Assembly: GCA_037043015.1 (NCBI GenBank)
Contig: CM073325.1
Span: 19,075,001-19,139,000, forward strand
DNA length: 64,000 nucleotides
Direction: 5' to 3'
DNA from: Bryum argenteum
Lineage: Eukaryota; Streptophyta; Bryopsida; Bryales; Bryaceae
Numbering within the stretch: position 1 is the stretch's first letter; every line of letters begins with the position of its first letter. Of this stretch, positions 9,728 to 21,809 are shown one piece after another. The notes below the pieces were generated by a model. It did not search any database. It had not been told where the DNA came from and worked only from the letters and a program-made list of their open reading frames with translations. The position numbers were made by a program, and so were the translations under genes.

Positions 9728-12700
9728 CTCCCACTTTGAGAGTAGGCAAAGGCACAAAGGCCCATCCTCTATCAAGGCCAAGTGTTGTGGCTTTCCAAGC
9801 GCCTTGGTTAGCACATCAGCAACCATAGCTTTAGTAGGCACATACTTGAGCTCAATCACTTCATCCTCCACTTGCTCACGAATAAAATGATGTTGCACAT
9901 CAATGTGTTTGGTTCGTGAGTGGTGTGTAGGATTCTTGGCCAAGGCAATAGCTCCTTGGTTGTCACACAAAACTTGTGTGCCGCCTTTTTGAACAAAGCC
10001 AACATCAGCCAAGAGTTGCCTCAACCAAATGGCTTCCTTGGTACATTGGCTCATGGCCATGTATTCAGCCTCCGTTGTAGAGAGTGCTATAGTGGGTTGC
10101 CTCTTAGAATTCCACAAAATGACACCCACTCCAAGCATAAAAACATAACCGGTGGTGGATCTCCTATCTCCTTCATCACCGGCCCAATCTGCATCACAAT
10201 AGCCACGTAGCAACAAATTTGCACCTCCAAGTTGCAACTCTAACTTAAGTGTACCTTCAAGGTACCTCATGACCCTCTTCACCGCTGCCCAATGCATTGG
10301 GCCATACTTGGACATGTGTTGACTCACAACACTCACGGGTAAGGCCAAATCGGGCCTTGTAGCCACCATGGCATACATTAGGCACCCAACTGCAGCCTTG
10401 TATGGCACACTTGCCATTTCAGCCTTCACCTCTTCAAAATCCGCCTCCGTGAGCTTGGGCAACTTCACATGAGTGTCAAGTGATGTACCTATGGCCTTGC
10501 AATACTCCATCTTGAACCTCTTGAGAATCTCCTCAATGTATTTGTGTTGACTCATGGTGATGGTGCGGGCAGCGCTATTCCTCTTATACTCCACTCCAAC
10601 GCAATAGTTTAGCTCTCCTCAATCGGTCATCTCATACTCATCCTTGAGTATAGCCTTCACCTCCAACATCTTAGTCATGCTACTTGCAAGGATAATCAAA
10701 TCATCAACATACAAAATTACAATCACCAAAAATTCATTACTTTGCATGATATACAAATAGTGATCAGCGTGGCCTCCTTGGAAGCCCTTTCTCACAAACA
10801 TGGCATCAATATCTTGATACCATGCCCTCCCGGATTGCTTCAAACCGGGAAGTGCCTTCTTCAACTTGCACTTGAGATGCTCCTTGCCTTGTTGCACATA
10901 TCCTTTGGGTTGATCCATGTAGATCACCTCCTCCAACTTGGGGTTGAAGTAGGTAGTCTTGACATCCATGTTGTGCATCTCAGGGTCCATGGCTGCCCCA
11001 ATGCTCACAATACTCCGAATTGTGTTGAATTTTGCAACGGGGGCAAATGTCTCATTGAAATCCACCCCCTCCACTTGGGTGAACCCCCGTGCAACCAGCC
11101 TTGCTTTGTACCTCACCACATGCTCCAAAGCATCCCATTTGGTGGAGAAAACTCAATTACAGCCCACACTTGATCTATTGGGAGGATGCGGTGCAAGCTC
11201 CCAAGTGCCCTTGTGAATGAGGGCCTTGTACTCTTCTTCCATCGCCACCTCCCACTTGCTTGCATCTTCACAATTCAAAACCTCTCCAAGTATAGATAAG
11301 TCTCCAAGGAATGCCATATTTGTTTGGTCTTCATTTGGAGGAGGAAGAATGTGGGTCATCCACCAATCTCCAAGTGGCTTGCGAGTCCTTGTGGGGTATC
11401 TTGGCTCCTCTAAAGGCTGCTCCCGTACCTCCTCCATCGGCTAGTCCTTCTCTTCCTCCTTTGGTGGGCAAGTAATTGATATCTTCTTGCGTTGCGATAA
11501 CACGACATCCTCCTTGGGCTCCTCCAAATCTTCTTCATTTTCATCTCCCACTTTTTCAATGTCAACTCTTGGAGTTGAGTCCACACTTTGGGCTGGTCCT
11601 CCACTTCTTCCACTTGGGCTCACCTCCAAGCACTTCAAATCAGCTCCTCCGTCTTCCGAGAACGTTACATCTCTACACTTGATGATGGCCTTGGTGTCCA
11701 CACGCATCAGCCTATAGGCCTTGGTTCCCTCACAATACCCAAGAAGAAGACACTTGATGCCCTTGGCATCCAACTTGGTCCGCTTGGCATTTGGAACTAA
11801 GGCATAGGCAATGCAACCATAAACACGCATATGGGACACATGGGGCCTCACTCCACTCCAAGCCTCTTGAGGTGTCTTGCTTACCAATGCTTCAGTGGGG
11901 CAGCGGTTTCTTCTATACACCGCATTGCTCACAGCCTCACCCCATAGCTCATACTTGAGCCCTTGGCCATGAATCATGGCCCTTGCCATCTCCACAATGG
12001 TGCGGTTTGCACGCTCCGCAACACCATTTTGTTGAGGCGTGTAAGGGGCTGATGTGTGGTGCTCAATGCTATAGGCTTTGAGGAAGTTCGCAAAAGCCTT
12101 GGAGACATACTCCCCTCCATTATCCGACCGCAGCACCTTCACCTTGCAATCAGATTGGGCCTCCACAAGCGCCTTCCAAGTCTCAAAACGCCCAAACACC
12201 TCACTCTTGCACTTTAGCATATACACCCATATCTTGCGTGAAAAATCATCTATAAAGGTGACAAAATACCTTGCTCCTCGAATGGAAGTGGTCTTCATTG
12301 GCCCGCACAAGTCGGAATGTACCAACTCCAACTTCTTGGTGGCCCTTGTTGCTCCATCCTTGGCGAAGGGCTGCCTTGTTTGCTTTCCCTCAATGCACCC
12401 CTTGTAAGCCATGGAACTCCAATTGTGCTTGCAAAGAGAGAGGTTCAGCCCCTTCACAATGTGTTGGAGGCCCTTCAAGCTCTTCAAATTCAAGTGGCCA
12501 AGCCTCCTATGCCAAAGATTCACAAGCTCTTCATAGGCTGATCTTTGAGCCACACAAGCAAATGAACTTCCATTCACCTTGGTGAAATGAAGTAGATACA
12601 AGTTGCCCTCATGAGGGGCTGATGCAATGAAGAGTCCACTTGGTGACCTTACAACACACCCCACATTGTTGAATTGCACCTTCAAACCTCCCAAAGCTAA

Positions 12701-13080
12701 TTTACTTACCGAAAGCAAGTTGGCATGCAACTTGGGCATCTGGAGCACCTCACGGATGGTGATCCTCTTGGGCTGGCCCTTGTCTTGCACGTCTCCAATG
12801 CCAAGTGCCTCTACCATGCCGTTGTATCTCATGTAAATCTTCTTGCCGGAAATCGGATGATAGGTATGAAAGGCATCTCGATGGCTGGTCATGTGTTGTG
12901 TGGCCCCCGAATCCACAATCCAAGTGAACATGTCACCCTTCCCTTTTCTATGTGTGGCAAAGGCAAAATCCTCCTCATCCTCTTCTTTGGAGGCTTTGTG
13001 AAAGTGGTATTCTTTATACCCTTCCAAATACCTTACCTATGATGTTGTAACTCTCTGAAACCCTAAAAATTCTATATACT

Positions 13081-13270
13081 GTCACCCAATACTGCTCCTA
13101 ATACTGCTCTCAATACTGCTCCCGATACTGCTCCCGATACTGCTCTCAATACCGCTCTCAATACTGCTCTCAATAATGCTCCCAATACTGCTCCCAATAC
13201 TGCTCTCAATACTGCTATCAATACTGCTCCCAATACTGCTCTCAATACTGCTCCCAATACTGCTCCCAAC
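13081..13270. repeat. 12-bp minisatellite (AATACTGCTCCC) inside element A
   Basis: About 15 tandem units of AATACTGCTCCC/AATACTGCTCTC. They lie in a 0.64-kb spacer (about 13046-13680) between gag and pol that has no Copia homology. The spacer also has a (CA)n tract at about 13447-13464 and a short repeat of CATCCCAGGACAGGATT at about 13572-13617. The spacer may be a passenger insertion. Confidence 0.85.
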
Positions 13271-15490
13271 ATTAACACGGAAATCTCAACACTTAAGTTT
13301 AACACCTTTTCATACAAATCCTTTCATAATGTCATTGAAAAAAACTGATAGTGGTACAAACATTTACTGCCCTTGCAGTGCTACCTGGTCCTTCCAGGTA
13401 CCATGATCTGACCTAAGCAGTAGTCCCTGTCACTATCCAACACTCCACACACACACACACACACGCTCCTAGCTCCAGCATAAGAGAGAGAGCTCCAAAA
13501 ACTCTCCTCCAAACCCTGGCCGCCAAACCCTAATCTCCAACCCTAGCTGCCTTCATCCATCCACTGGATTTCATCCCAGGACAGGATTCCATCCCAGAAC
13601 AGGATTTCATCCCAGGACTCTAAAGTCTAGTGGTCTTAATAGGCTACTAGTAGATTTACTCTTTTACTGGCTAGGTAAATCCCCGCTTAACAGGCTTGAT
13701 GTGCACTCTCCTTGCCTTGGGCTTGGTTGGCCCTACAATACTTAGCAATGTGGTCTGGTTTGCCACACTTGAAGCATGTTCTTGTCTCCTTAAATGCCTT
13801 GGTGTTGCCTCCCTTGCCGAATCTTGACACAAGGGCTGATCCCTCTCCTTGGGGCTCATTCTCCTTGCGCTTGGTCACCTCATGCATCAAACGCGCTGTC
13901 ACAAACTCCAAGGTCAGCTTCTTCATTGGCCTCGTCTCCAAAGCCGTGATGAAGAACTCAAAGGATGGTGGCAAGCTCTCCAACAAAGTTATAAACACAT
14001 CTCCTTCCGTGACGGGTGCCTCCAAGCAAGCCAATTCAGCAGCCAATGCCTTGATCTTGTTGACATGATCCAACAAGTCATCCTCCTCTTGCATCTTGGT
14101 AGTGAAGAAGCGGCGCCGAAGAAATAAGATGTTTGAGAGACTCTTGGTCTCATGGATATTGCAAAGCGTACTCCATGCTTTCGCTGGTGTTTTGCAATGG
14201 CGGATGTGTGCAATTTGCTGATCCGCAAGATTGGTGACGATGAGAGCAAAGGCCTTCTTCTCCTTCCTCTCAAACGCCTTCTTGGTCTTGAAATCAACAT
14301 CTGCACTTGGAGGCTCCTCACTCCCAACCGCCACATCCCACAAGTCCTTCTCCGCAAGAATTGTCTCCATCTTAAACTTCCACATGCCAAAGTTGACACC
14401 GTTGAACTTGTCGATGATGCGCACGCCATCCCCATCACTTGCAGCCATGTTGAAGTAGCTCCCACTTGTTGGCAGCACCTAAGGAGGGTACAGGAGTTGA
14501 AAAACTCAACTCAAGCTCCCCACAATCCCTAAAACAAAGGCAATGGCTCTGAAATTGCACCAACCAGCCCTTGCAAGGTCCTCACAAGGAGCTCTCAACC
14601 CTATGAACCAAAAAAAACACCTCTCTCAAGTATATCACCCCACTCACCACCAAATCAGACCCTAATCTTGCTCACAACACCCACATGAGCTTCCTAGGTT
14701 AGAAGTTCTTCAATTTAGCCACTAACTCACAATGTCTTCACACAGATTGTGCAATCCACACCTCAAGGAGCTAAAAGACTCCCAATCAGCCCTTGCAAGG
14801 GATCCAAATGAGCAAATGACTCTAATTTGCTCACAATCACTCCACAAAGTTCACAAGGGCTTAATTCAGCCATTATGCATCTATAAATTCGACCTAATCA
14901 CTCACACAAGTGTAATCAGCTCTCTTGCAATCACAAATGCAAGAAGCTCGCCTCACTCACTCAAAAGGGTACAAATCAGCCCTCTCCAACTCACCAATGC
15001 ACTCACTTCACCAAATCAGATGTAGATCTAGATCTCTCTCCAACTCACCAATGCACAAATGTGCCACATTCACTCACAAGAGCTCAAATTAGCCCTCTAA
15101 TAAATGGCGAACTCCTCAATCAACTTAAAGATGCTTCAAAAGCAATCAAAACACTCTCACAAGATTGCAATTGCCTCAATTGCAACCCACGATGCACCCA
15201 AGTGCACAATCAGCCCTAATTGGCTCCCAATGTGCAAATCTATGCACAAACTCAATGAAAGAGCATGCAACCAGCCCTACCAAGGTGTGATCTCTCTCAA
15301 AACACAACCTCACACTCAAATGCACTCAACAACTCCAACTTCAGCCAACAAACTCCAAAGAAAATGCACCAATTGGTTTGAGGTGCACACATGTAAACAA
15401 GGCTGGTTTTGTCCCACAAGCTCCACGATCCTCTCCAAGTGATCTGAATTTCTTCTTCAAGCGCACCACCACGTGCCTGGGCCCATAACC

Positions 15491-15735
15491 TATTGAGATT
15501 GAAGGGAAAGACTTTACTTAGATGGTATTGGATAACATCGCCAAGCATGTGCTGAACATAAGTAGGTGGAAGCCTCTCCTAGTGCCCACCTAACCATGTA
15601 GTATAACTAAACACTATGGGCTGCCTTTGACTACAAGCAATACTTAAAGGAGTCTATGAACTAACTAAGTGTGTAGTTCTACTCCTGGGGCTCCCTGTAC
15701 ACTATCTACTCGATTAGGTACATGTTTCCTCAACA
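15491..15735 (-). repeat. 5' LTR of Copia element A
   Basis: 245 bp and almost identical to 9482-9727 (about six substitutions and one single-base length difference by eye). The primer-binding site lies directly inside it. Confidence 0.9.
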
Positions 15736-15740
15736 ATCTT

Positions 15741-17257
15741 CATTGTAGTCAATGTCACATTTCATACCATCTTAGATTGGTTCGTAGATTTTGATAATAA
15801 ACAACAATTCTTATAAACTATTGAATTAGGTTATAGCGCTTGAAATAGCGAGCATTTTAATGAATGTAGTATTTAGTTCTGGGTATTCAATATAAGGTAC
15901 GTCTTACCATTAAAAGAGAATGAAGTGAATTCAGATATATTCTATTATGATTTTCATTTTTATTGTTTTTACATAAGATAATTGTAAGATTAATCCCAAT
16001 AACTTTCTTGTTGAAAGCTTTATAATTTAAATGACTTTGGTTCTAGATTTGCAGCGATGTTGCTACAATAAAAAGGTGAAGAAATGGATGATTTTGGACA
16101 AGCTATATCCCCTTCATCCACCCTTGGATTTTTGTTTTCTTTTTTTGGAATGGCTTCCAATTAGAGTCTACTTTTAGTAATAGAAAACTTAACTCAATCA
16201 TAGTTGTTTTTAAAAAGAAGGCATGGATTTGAGTGCAAGGGCTACGGTTAGGTGCTATTTTTCCTTTGTAAAGTTTTTTGTGTTTTCATGATCGCAAGGT
16301 TTTATTACTTGAGTTAGGAATTTTCTTAATGACTTTTGGGGTTCAAGAACGTTCTCGAGATAACAATGTTATTTAGATCTCAATTGTACAATCTTCTAGT
16401 AGACATATTGTACATCATGGGGGTCAAATTTTGAGTCATGACGCCTCATAGATTGCAAGATCATAACATATTAGTACTCATCACAAAATCTCAACGTTGA
16501 AGTGAAAGTGCTACCAATATACATATTACAAGAAGAGAATCACTAACCACAAAGATGTTTACTTTCATCTTAGGAACACTCTTCACAAAAAAATAAAAAT
16601 CCATGAGAAGAATTTCTTTTCCCAAATAATTGCCTTTTAAATTTCAAGAAGAAAAAGAAAAAAAAAAACCAAAACTAGACCCCTTGCACAAAAATGCATA
16701 TCATATATTCCTTGTATCTTGGAAGGATTTGAGGTTTCTACCAAAGAAACTTGATTCAAAATGAAATTCAATCCAAAAAACAAAGTTGAAATCCAACGGT
16801 GTATATAGGAGTTATAGCTCCTCAAAAATCATCCATTTCCTCACTTTTTTCTTTATAGAATCATTGTAGCAAATCTAAAATTATAATTATTTGTATCAAA
16901 AATCTCCAAGCTACAAAGTTGTTAGAATTCACATGAAATGATGATTATGCAAAAAAAACTCATTTTAGAGTATGTTCGATTTCACATAATTGACTTGCAG
17001 TGGTAAAACATGCCTCGTGTTTGAAAACCTAGAAACAAGAACTTCCTTCACTAAAATGTAAGCCATTAATTCATTCTTTATTATATGGGGCTGCAACCTT
17101 TACCACACAAACTAGACCCGATTCGGTACCCAACCCAAATGATTTCCTCGAAAATGGAGTTGGGATGAAGATGTCATGGCTCTCCAAAGTTTATGCCTTT
17201 CATCCAAAATATTGTTTTTCAGCATTCCACGCATTTAACTTCAAACCCCAAAATTCC
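15741..17257. other. Intergenic AT-rich DNA, no gene recognised
   Basis: No domain-bearing frame. The stretch holds an inverted repeat (16040/16880) and, at its right edge (about 17170-17260), sequence that appears to belong to dispersed-repeat copy 3, which the CACTA element interrupts. Confidence 0.5.
16040..16880. repeat. Long-spaced inverted repeat of about 70 bp arms
   Basis: Sequence at about 16040-16110 (CTAGATTTGCAGCGATGTTG ... GAAATGGATGATTTT) recurs as a diverged reverse complement at about 16805-16880. The arms enclose about 0.7 kb with no supported gene. It could be a decayed inverted-repeat transposon or a chance duplication. Confidence 0.4.
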
Positions 17258-18256
17258 CAACACTAGAGGAAAACAGTGATTTGTCCCGCGTTATTTCGCG
17301 TCAAAAGTGACGTTTACCCAGACTAGTCGAAATTAGTGTGGGTAACTTGACCACAATGACTTTTTGCATGTTAATCAATTTAACATACTTCCGTCACTAT
17401 TGACTATGGTTTAACAGCGAGTGTCATAGTAACACTCATGGATTTTGGAAGAACAGAACCGCGTTAAAACGAACAGAACCACGTCAATGTCGACATGTAC
17501 ACCCCCGGGGGGGTAAACTTTAGTACTTCATTTTTTACCCTCTAATAATATTTAAATGATTAAATATATTCATGATCCACGTCAGCACGTTTCTTTTAAC
17601 ATTGATGACGTTTAAAGTGACATGGGCGACGTTCATTGTGTTAGTTTTGACATATTCATAAATCCTACGTGGAATGCCCTGGTGATGTAGAAGGCTTATG
17701 TGCAGGATAGGGGTGACTAGGACAAGTTGGTGTTTGTCCCACGTGGATGTCAATAGTGACGTTGGCGTTTATTTTGACGCACAATTGTGTCATCGTGTGT
17801 TTAAGGAAACGTAATGATATAGCTGACGTGTCAAGTGCATTTATGGTAGGGTGACGTGGCAGTTCGGGTTTGACTTGGTCAATGATCCTAGAGAGTGTCA
17901 ATGGTGACGTAAATGTCAAAAGTAACATATATCATTTTAAACTATGCTTTAGGGTTAGGGTTTGACTTGCGGCTGCTAGGGTTTGACCTGCGTCAAAATT
18001 GACGCATGTGTCTAAAAAGACATAGGATGTGTTAAACATTGATCCTAAAGATGTCATCATGCATGCGTTTCTATTGACACATGGTTAACGCCAGCGAGTC
18101 ATTACTGACATCGTGTTACTTGTATAACGTGAACGTGTCAATTTTGACATGATCACATCAACACAAGCATGTGAAGAAAGACGTCTACTATGACGTCTAG
18201 AATAACGTACTTTAGTCCATCGAGAAGGATGACTTTCATTGGGGTGGATGAACAGA

Positions 18257-18276
18257 GGCGGCTAGGGTTAGCCGCC
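18257..18276. other. Perfect palindrome in the CACTA element
   Basis: GGCGGCTA and TAGCCGCC are exact inverted 8-mers around GGGT. The half GGCGGCTAGGGTT recurs at about 18718-18731. This could form a hairpin; its role is unknown. Confidence 0.6.
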
Positions 18277-18341
18277 ATAGTTAGGTCATGGTACTTTTAG
18301 GGAAGATATAAGCTAGAATCTCACTCTTGCTTTCATTTCTA

Positions 18342-18575
18342 CACATTTTGTGTTGGAGTTCTACAGTTTTAGAGATTAACATGTTAGATTGTTAAAGTAT
18401 GAGTTGTAGAGGTGTTGGAGTTTTACAAGTTTTTCTTCTTTCTTTGCAATTTCTCTTCTTCACATTTTGTGTTAGAGTTCTACAGTTTTAGAGAGTAACA
18501 TGTTAGATTGTTAAAGTATGAGTTGTAGAGGTGTTGGAGTTTTACAAGTTTGTCTTTTTTTCTTGCAATTCTTAG
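18342..18575. repeat. Tandem duplication of about 120 bp inside the CACTA element
   Basis: The unit beginning CACATTTTGTGTTGGAGTTC at about 18342 is repeated, nearly identical, from about 18462. Both contain AACATGTTAGATTGTTAAAG and GTAGAGGTGTTGGAGTTTTAC. This is a recent internal duplication. Confidence 0.85.
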
Positions 18576-19884
18576 GTTGTTCAAGAGTTGCATCGTGATG
18601 ATCTCCATCACAGTTTAATTGCATGATGTGCCTTATTAAACTCAGCGTGTCCGTGGTAATGTGTGTTGTGCAGATCAAGAAAAATCGAGCATGAGGAAAC
18701 ACAGAAAGTCACTCTACGGCGGCTAGGGTTTCTGCATCATCAAAAGTGACGCGCCCAAAAAAGTGACATAGGTTGTGTTAAATACTGTTTTTAGAGACGT
18801 CATCATATAGAGTACTTGAATGCGTCACTATTGACGCAGGTTTAACGCTAGTGCGTCACTTTTGACGTAGTGTAACGCAAGGAGTACCCTAGCACATTGC
18901 ACATATATGTAGCCTTTATGCTTTATGCTACTCAATACTTGCAACTTTGTACCAATGGCTAATTTTCCATCTAATACAGCGAAAGCACTGACCAGCTTTA
19001 TGTTGCACTCCATTTCGTGTATGTTTCTGTCAGAGTGTGTTATGTTTGACGTTGCATTTACGTTATTGAATGTGTCATGTAACGTCACTTTTAACGTTTC
19101 ATTTCCATCATATTGTGTCATGTTGTGTTTCTTTTGATACACGTTTGCCATCGAATTGCGTCAAATGGATGACGTGACGAACGTCATCCTACATCTTGTC
19201 TCTTTACTCGAAACAAGCTAAAACACGTGACATTCGTGTTTAAGTGCGTCAACTTTGACGCAAGGCCCTGTTTCTTTTCACACATAACTTGATAACGTGA
19301 ATGTCACCCTACGTCTAAAGACACATCCAAAACTCATTAAAACAAACGACATTTGTGTTTAACAATATTAAACAACGTCTAAAGATGTTATGGAAATCGC
19401 GTTAAAACAGAGGACACAAGTGTTCCTCAACGTCAATGTGGACACTATCTCCTGTTTCTTTTGACACAAACTCCGAACTTCTCTCACATTCCAGAATGTA
19501 GCCAGGTGTCACGATCTCAGCCACCGAAATTTAAATGCCATGTCAGATTTCCGATGCCACATCGGATCAGATTTCATCCATCACAAGGATGAAAACTTGT
19601 CCCACATGGCATGTACAAACGCGGGAAAAGCTGACGTGGAAAGTAATTTACTTACCAAGTTACTGACCCTCGGTAACTTACCCAACTGGAAAAATGTCAT
19701 TTTAACACTGCGTCATAAATCATTTGTCCCCGTTAACATTTTTTAACACTACACATTAAACTCAAAAGACGTCAGTGACATTTCGATTTATTTGCGTCAC
19801 CTTTTCTATCCGCGTTCAACCACGTTAAACCACGTTAAAAACAGCGTTAAAAACAGTGTCCAAGGACCCTGTTTTCCTCTAGTG

Positions 19885-20570
19885 CAAAAGCCTTCAAAAT
19901 TTCCCTCTTCTGATGCAACATTTAAATTTTCAATTTTTGACAAGTATTGAAATATGTAACCGTAGGATCTAGTAGCTAACTTGTACATCTGTGTGTACAC
20001 CAAATATTAAATTCCAATTCCTCACCATTTGTGAGATCATAACATTAAAAGTAAAAAATCAAAAATTAAAAAATACCCTTGTTGCAGCAGGGATCAAGGT
20101 GTTTTGGGAGCCAAATAAACCAATTTTTAAAGAAAATCTAACATGAGTATCTTGAAATTCTTGTTCAAAAGTGAATTAGGTACATGTTTACATAATTTTT
20201 ACCTTCATAGGACAAATAAAACTTAGAGAAAAGCTAAATTTTTCACGTAGAGGTTTGTTGAACTTCAAACACAAAGACTGGTGTTTGGCAATTAAGATGG
20301 CATAAGAAGAATTACTAGAATGATTTTTCAAACCGTGAGAACATGCCTTGGTGCCCGTATTGTCAAGATTTGTAGAAGACCACACACTCAACCAAAAAAA
20401 AGAAGTTAAAAAAAAGTATAATCTCATTCTTTGGCGAATCTTCAAAGTTTTTTTGTTTCAATTGATTATGGGCAAATTTTGAGATTTAACGAGCATAAGC
20501 CGCAATATGGACAGTTTTGGGCAGATTTCAAAGTGTCTTCGAACTCCTAGAGTGAATATTTTCTAAAGTA
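19885..20570 (+). repeat. Unnamed dispersed AT-rich repeat, copy 3 (split by the CACTA insertion)
   Basis: It carries GTAGGATCTAGTAGCTAACTTG-like sequence, then CACCAAATATTAAATTCC, CTCACCATTTGTGAGATCATAA and GAACATGCCTTGG, in the same order as copies 1 and 2. Related sequence appears to continue left of the CACTA element at about 17170-17260, so the transposon landed in an existing repeat. Confidence 0.5.
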
Positions 20571-21809
20571 TGAAGCATGGAATGACTCTTTGGAAAGTTA
20601 TAGAAGAACCCCTCAAATTATCAAAAGTGGCGTTCTAATGTGGTAAGGATTGAGTGAATGCTCACTATGACAGAAGTGTCTGTGATACACGCGAGATTAC
20701 AATGGCAAGTAGAGGCAGCTCGTTGAGTACAGGGGGGTGTAATTGAATACACATGGGTGTAAAACACGACACCTATATTTTGGCCCAAAATCAGAAGCAG
20801 CACCTTTAATAACTTGTACAACTGTAGCACGACGTAATTGACAAACGCCGGAGTTCTCACAGTGTAATGCGTTCACATGCATGCATTAGGGATCGAACAT
20901 GCGCGGGTTGGATGAAGATTCCTAACTCCCCTCTGACAAAAGTCACAATCCCATTTGAGTACAAGAGAAGTAGTTAGAGGAGACCCTCGATATTCCAACT
21001 TAAATAGCAAACCAAATCGCGGAGTAGTTTCTTATACATGTATATAACTAGTTGGAATTACCAAACATGGCATAGCATGTTGGGGTAAAGAAGGAAGGTA
21101 TATCATTGCACTAACTGATGGTCATAGAAAAACAGACGCGATTGAATTACTATAACTTGTCGCAAGTAGCCATATGGTGACGTGGATTTTGTGTCTATAA
21201 TAACATTTGAGTTGTGGAGGGGGTCAAACTCCATTACCTGCACTAAGTATAGGGCTCTTCCCCTCCCATCTACTAAAGACAATTATGCTTGGCTTGATGG
21301 GCATGGCGGGCCTCCACCATTCAATCAGATGGGTGCATGTCGTAGGCTATGGGGAGCAAAAAATTCATTGTTGAGTTAGAGAGGGAAGGCCTTTTTAGTG
21401 GCAAAGGGAGCTTCTGATAAGCTCTCTCCTCTCTCTTTTTGTGCATCTTAGAGGACAAAGCTTAAATTTGATTTATTGTTGAGGTCTTGTAGCTGATAGG
21501 TTATGCGATTTGGGGGACAACAAACAAGTGGTAAATAAAAATGCAATCGCACGAGAAGGTCGACTTCCCATGTCTGCCTCTATTTTAATAAACCCTTGAA
21601 GCTCGAGTTCAAATATTTGCTTCAAACGCCTCCGTCTGCTTCATGTGCGCGCTGGCTTTCACTCTAGGCGTTGGCATGTCCTAAACTCAATTGTTATGTT
21701 TTAGAGTGTGCTATCTATTAGGTCTTAACCTCTAAAAAAGAGTGAACTTCAAAACAAGTTGTTTCAACTGGTCAGCCTTGCATAAATCTAGTCAATTTGA
21801 AGTTGGAAC
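20571..21809. other. Intergenic, no gene recognised
   Basis: Small frames (for example 20621-20860 minus and 21182-21379 plus) show no domain or splice-consistent structure. Confidence 0.5.

Larger units (their letters stand above)
9482..15735 (-). mobile_element. Full-length Ty1/Copia retrotransposon A (LTR family 1), fossil
   Basis: LTRs lie at 9482-9727 and 15491-15735 (TGTTGAGGAAACATG... on the minus strand), flanked by the perfect 5-bp target duplication ATCTT at 9477-9481 and 15736-15740. Reading right to left: primer site GGTTATGGGCCCA at about 15478-15490, untranslated leader (about 14480-15477), gag with a CCHC knuckle (CFKCGKPDHIAKYC; 13687-14478), a repeat-bearing spacer (13046-13680), protease (VDSGATQHM), GAG-pre-integrase and integrase (within 11441-13027), reverse transcriptase (YVDDLIILA, about 10619-11437), RNase H (about 9722-10594) and a purine tract next to the 3' LTR. 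The pol order PR-INT-RT-RH is diagnostic of Copia. It is structurally complete but broken (about four breaks). The LTRs differ at only about half a dozen sites, so the insertion is fairly young. Confidence 0.93.
17261..19884. mobile_element. CACTA (En/Spm) DNA transposon, non-autonomous, 2,624 bp
   Basis: Termini are exact 16-bp inverted repeats: CACTAGAGGAAAACAG at 17261-17276 and CTGTTTTCCTCTAGTG at 19869-19884. The 3-bp target duplication CAA is present at 17258-17260 and 19885-19887. The CACTA start and 3-bp duplication are the hallmark of this superfamily. The body is saturated with TGACG/CGTCA motifs, often paired as in GTCAAAAGTGACG, which resembles the subterminal transposase-binding repeats of CACTA elements but extends through nearly the whole element. 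I see no transposase homology, so it probably depends on a helper. A frame at 19540-19746 has a similar counterpart in the second copy (36771-36968, minus), but I would not call it a gene. Confidence 0.9.

Noticed and set aside
13072-13317. Protein of repeated AVLGAVLRAVLG
   Set aside because: It is only the translation of the 12-bp minisatellite.
15478-15490. tRNA gene fragment
   Set aside because: It is complementary to the tRNA anticodon arm and abuts an LTR at seven places, so it is a primer-binding site.
19540-19746. Conserved protein shared by the two CACTA elements
   Set aside because: The related frame at 36771-36968 is shared because the elements are related DNA; no transposase or known domain is visible.
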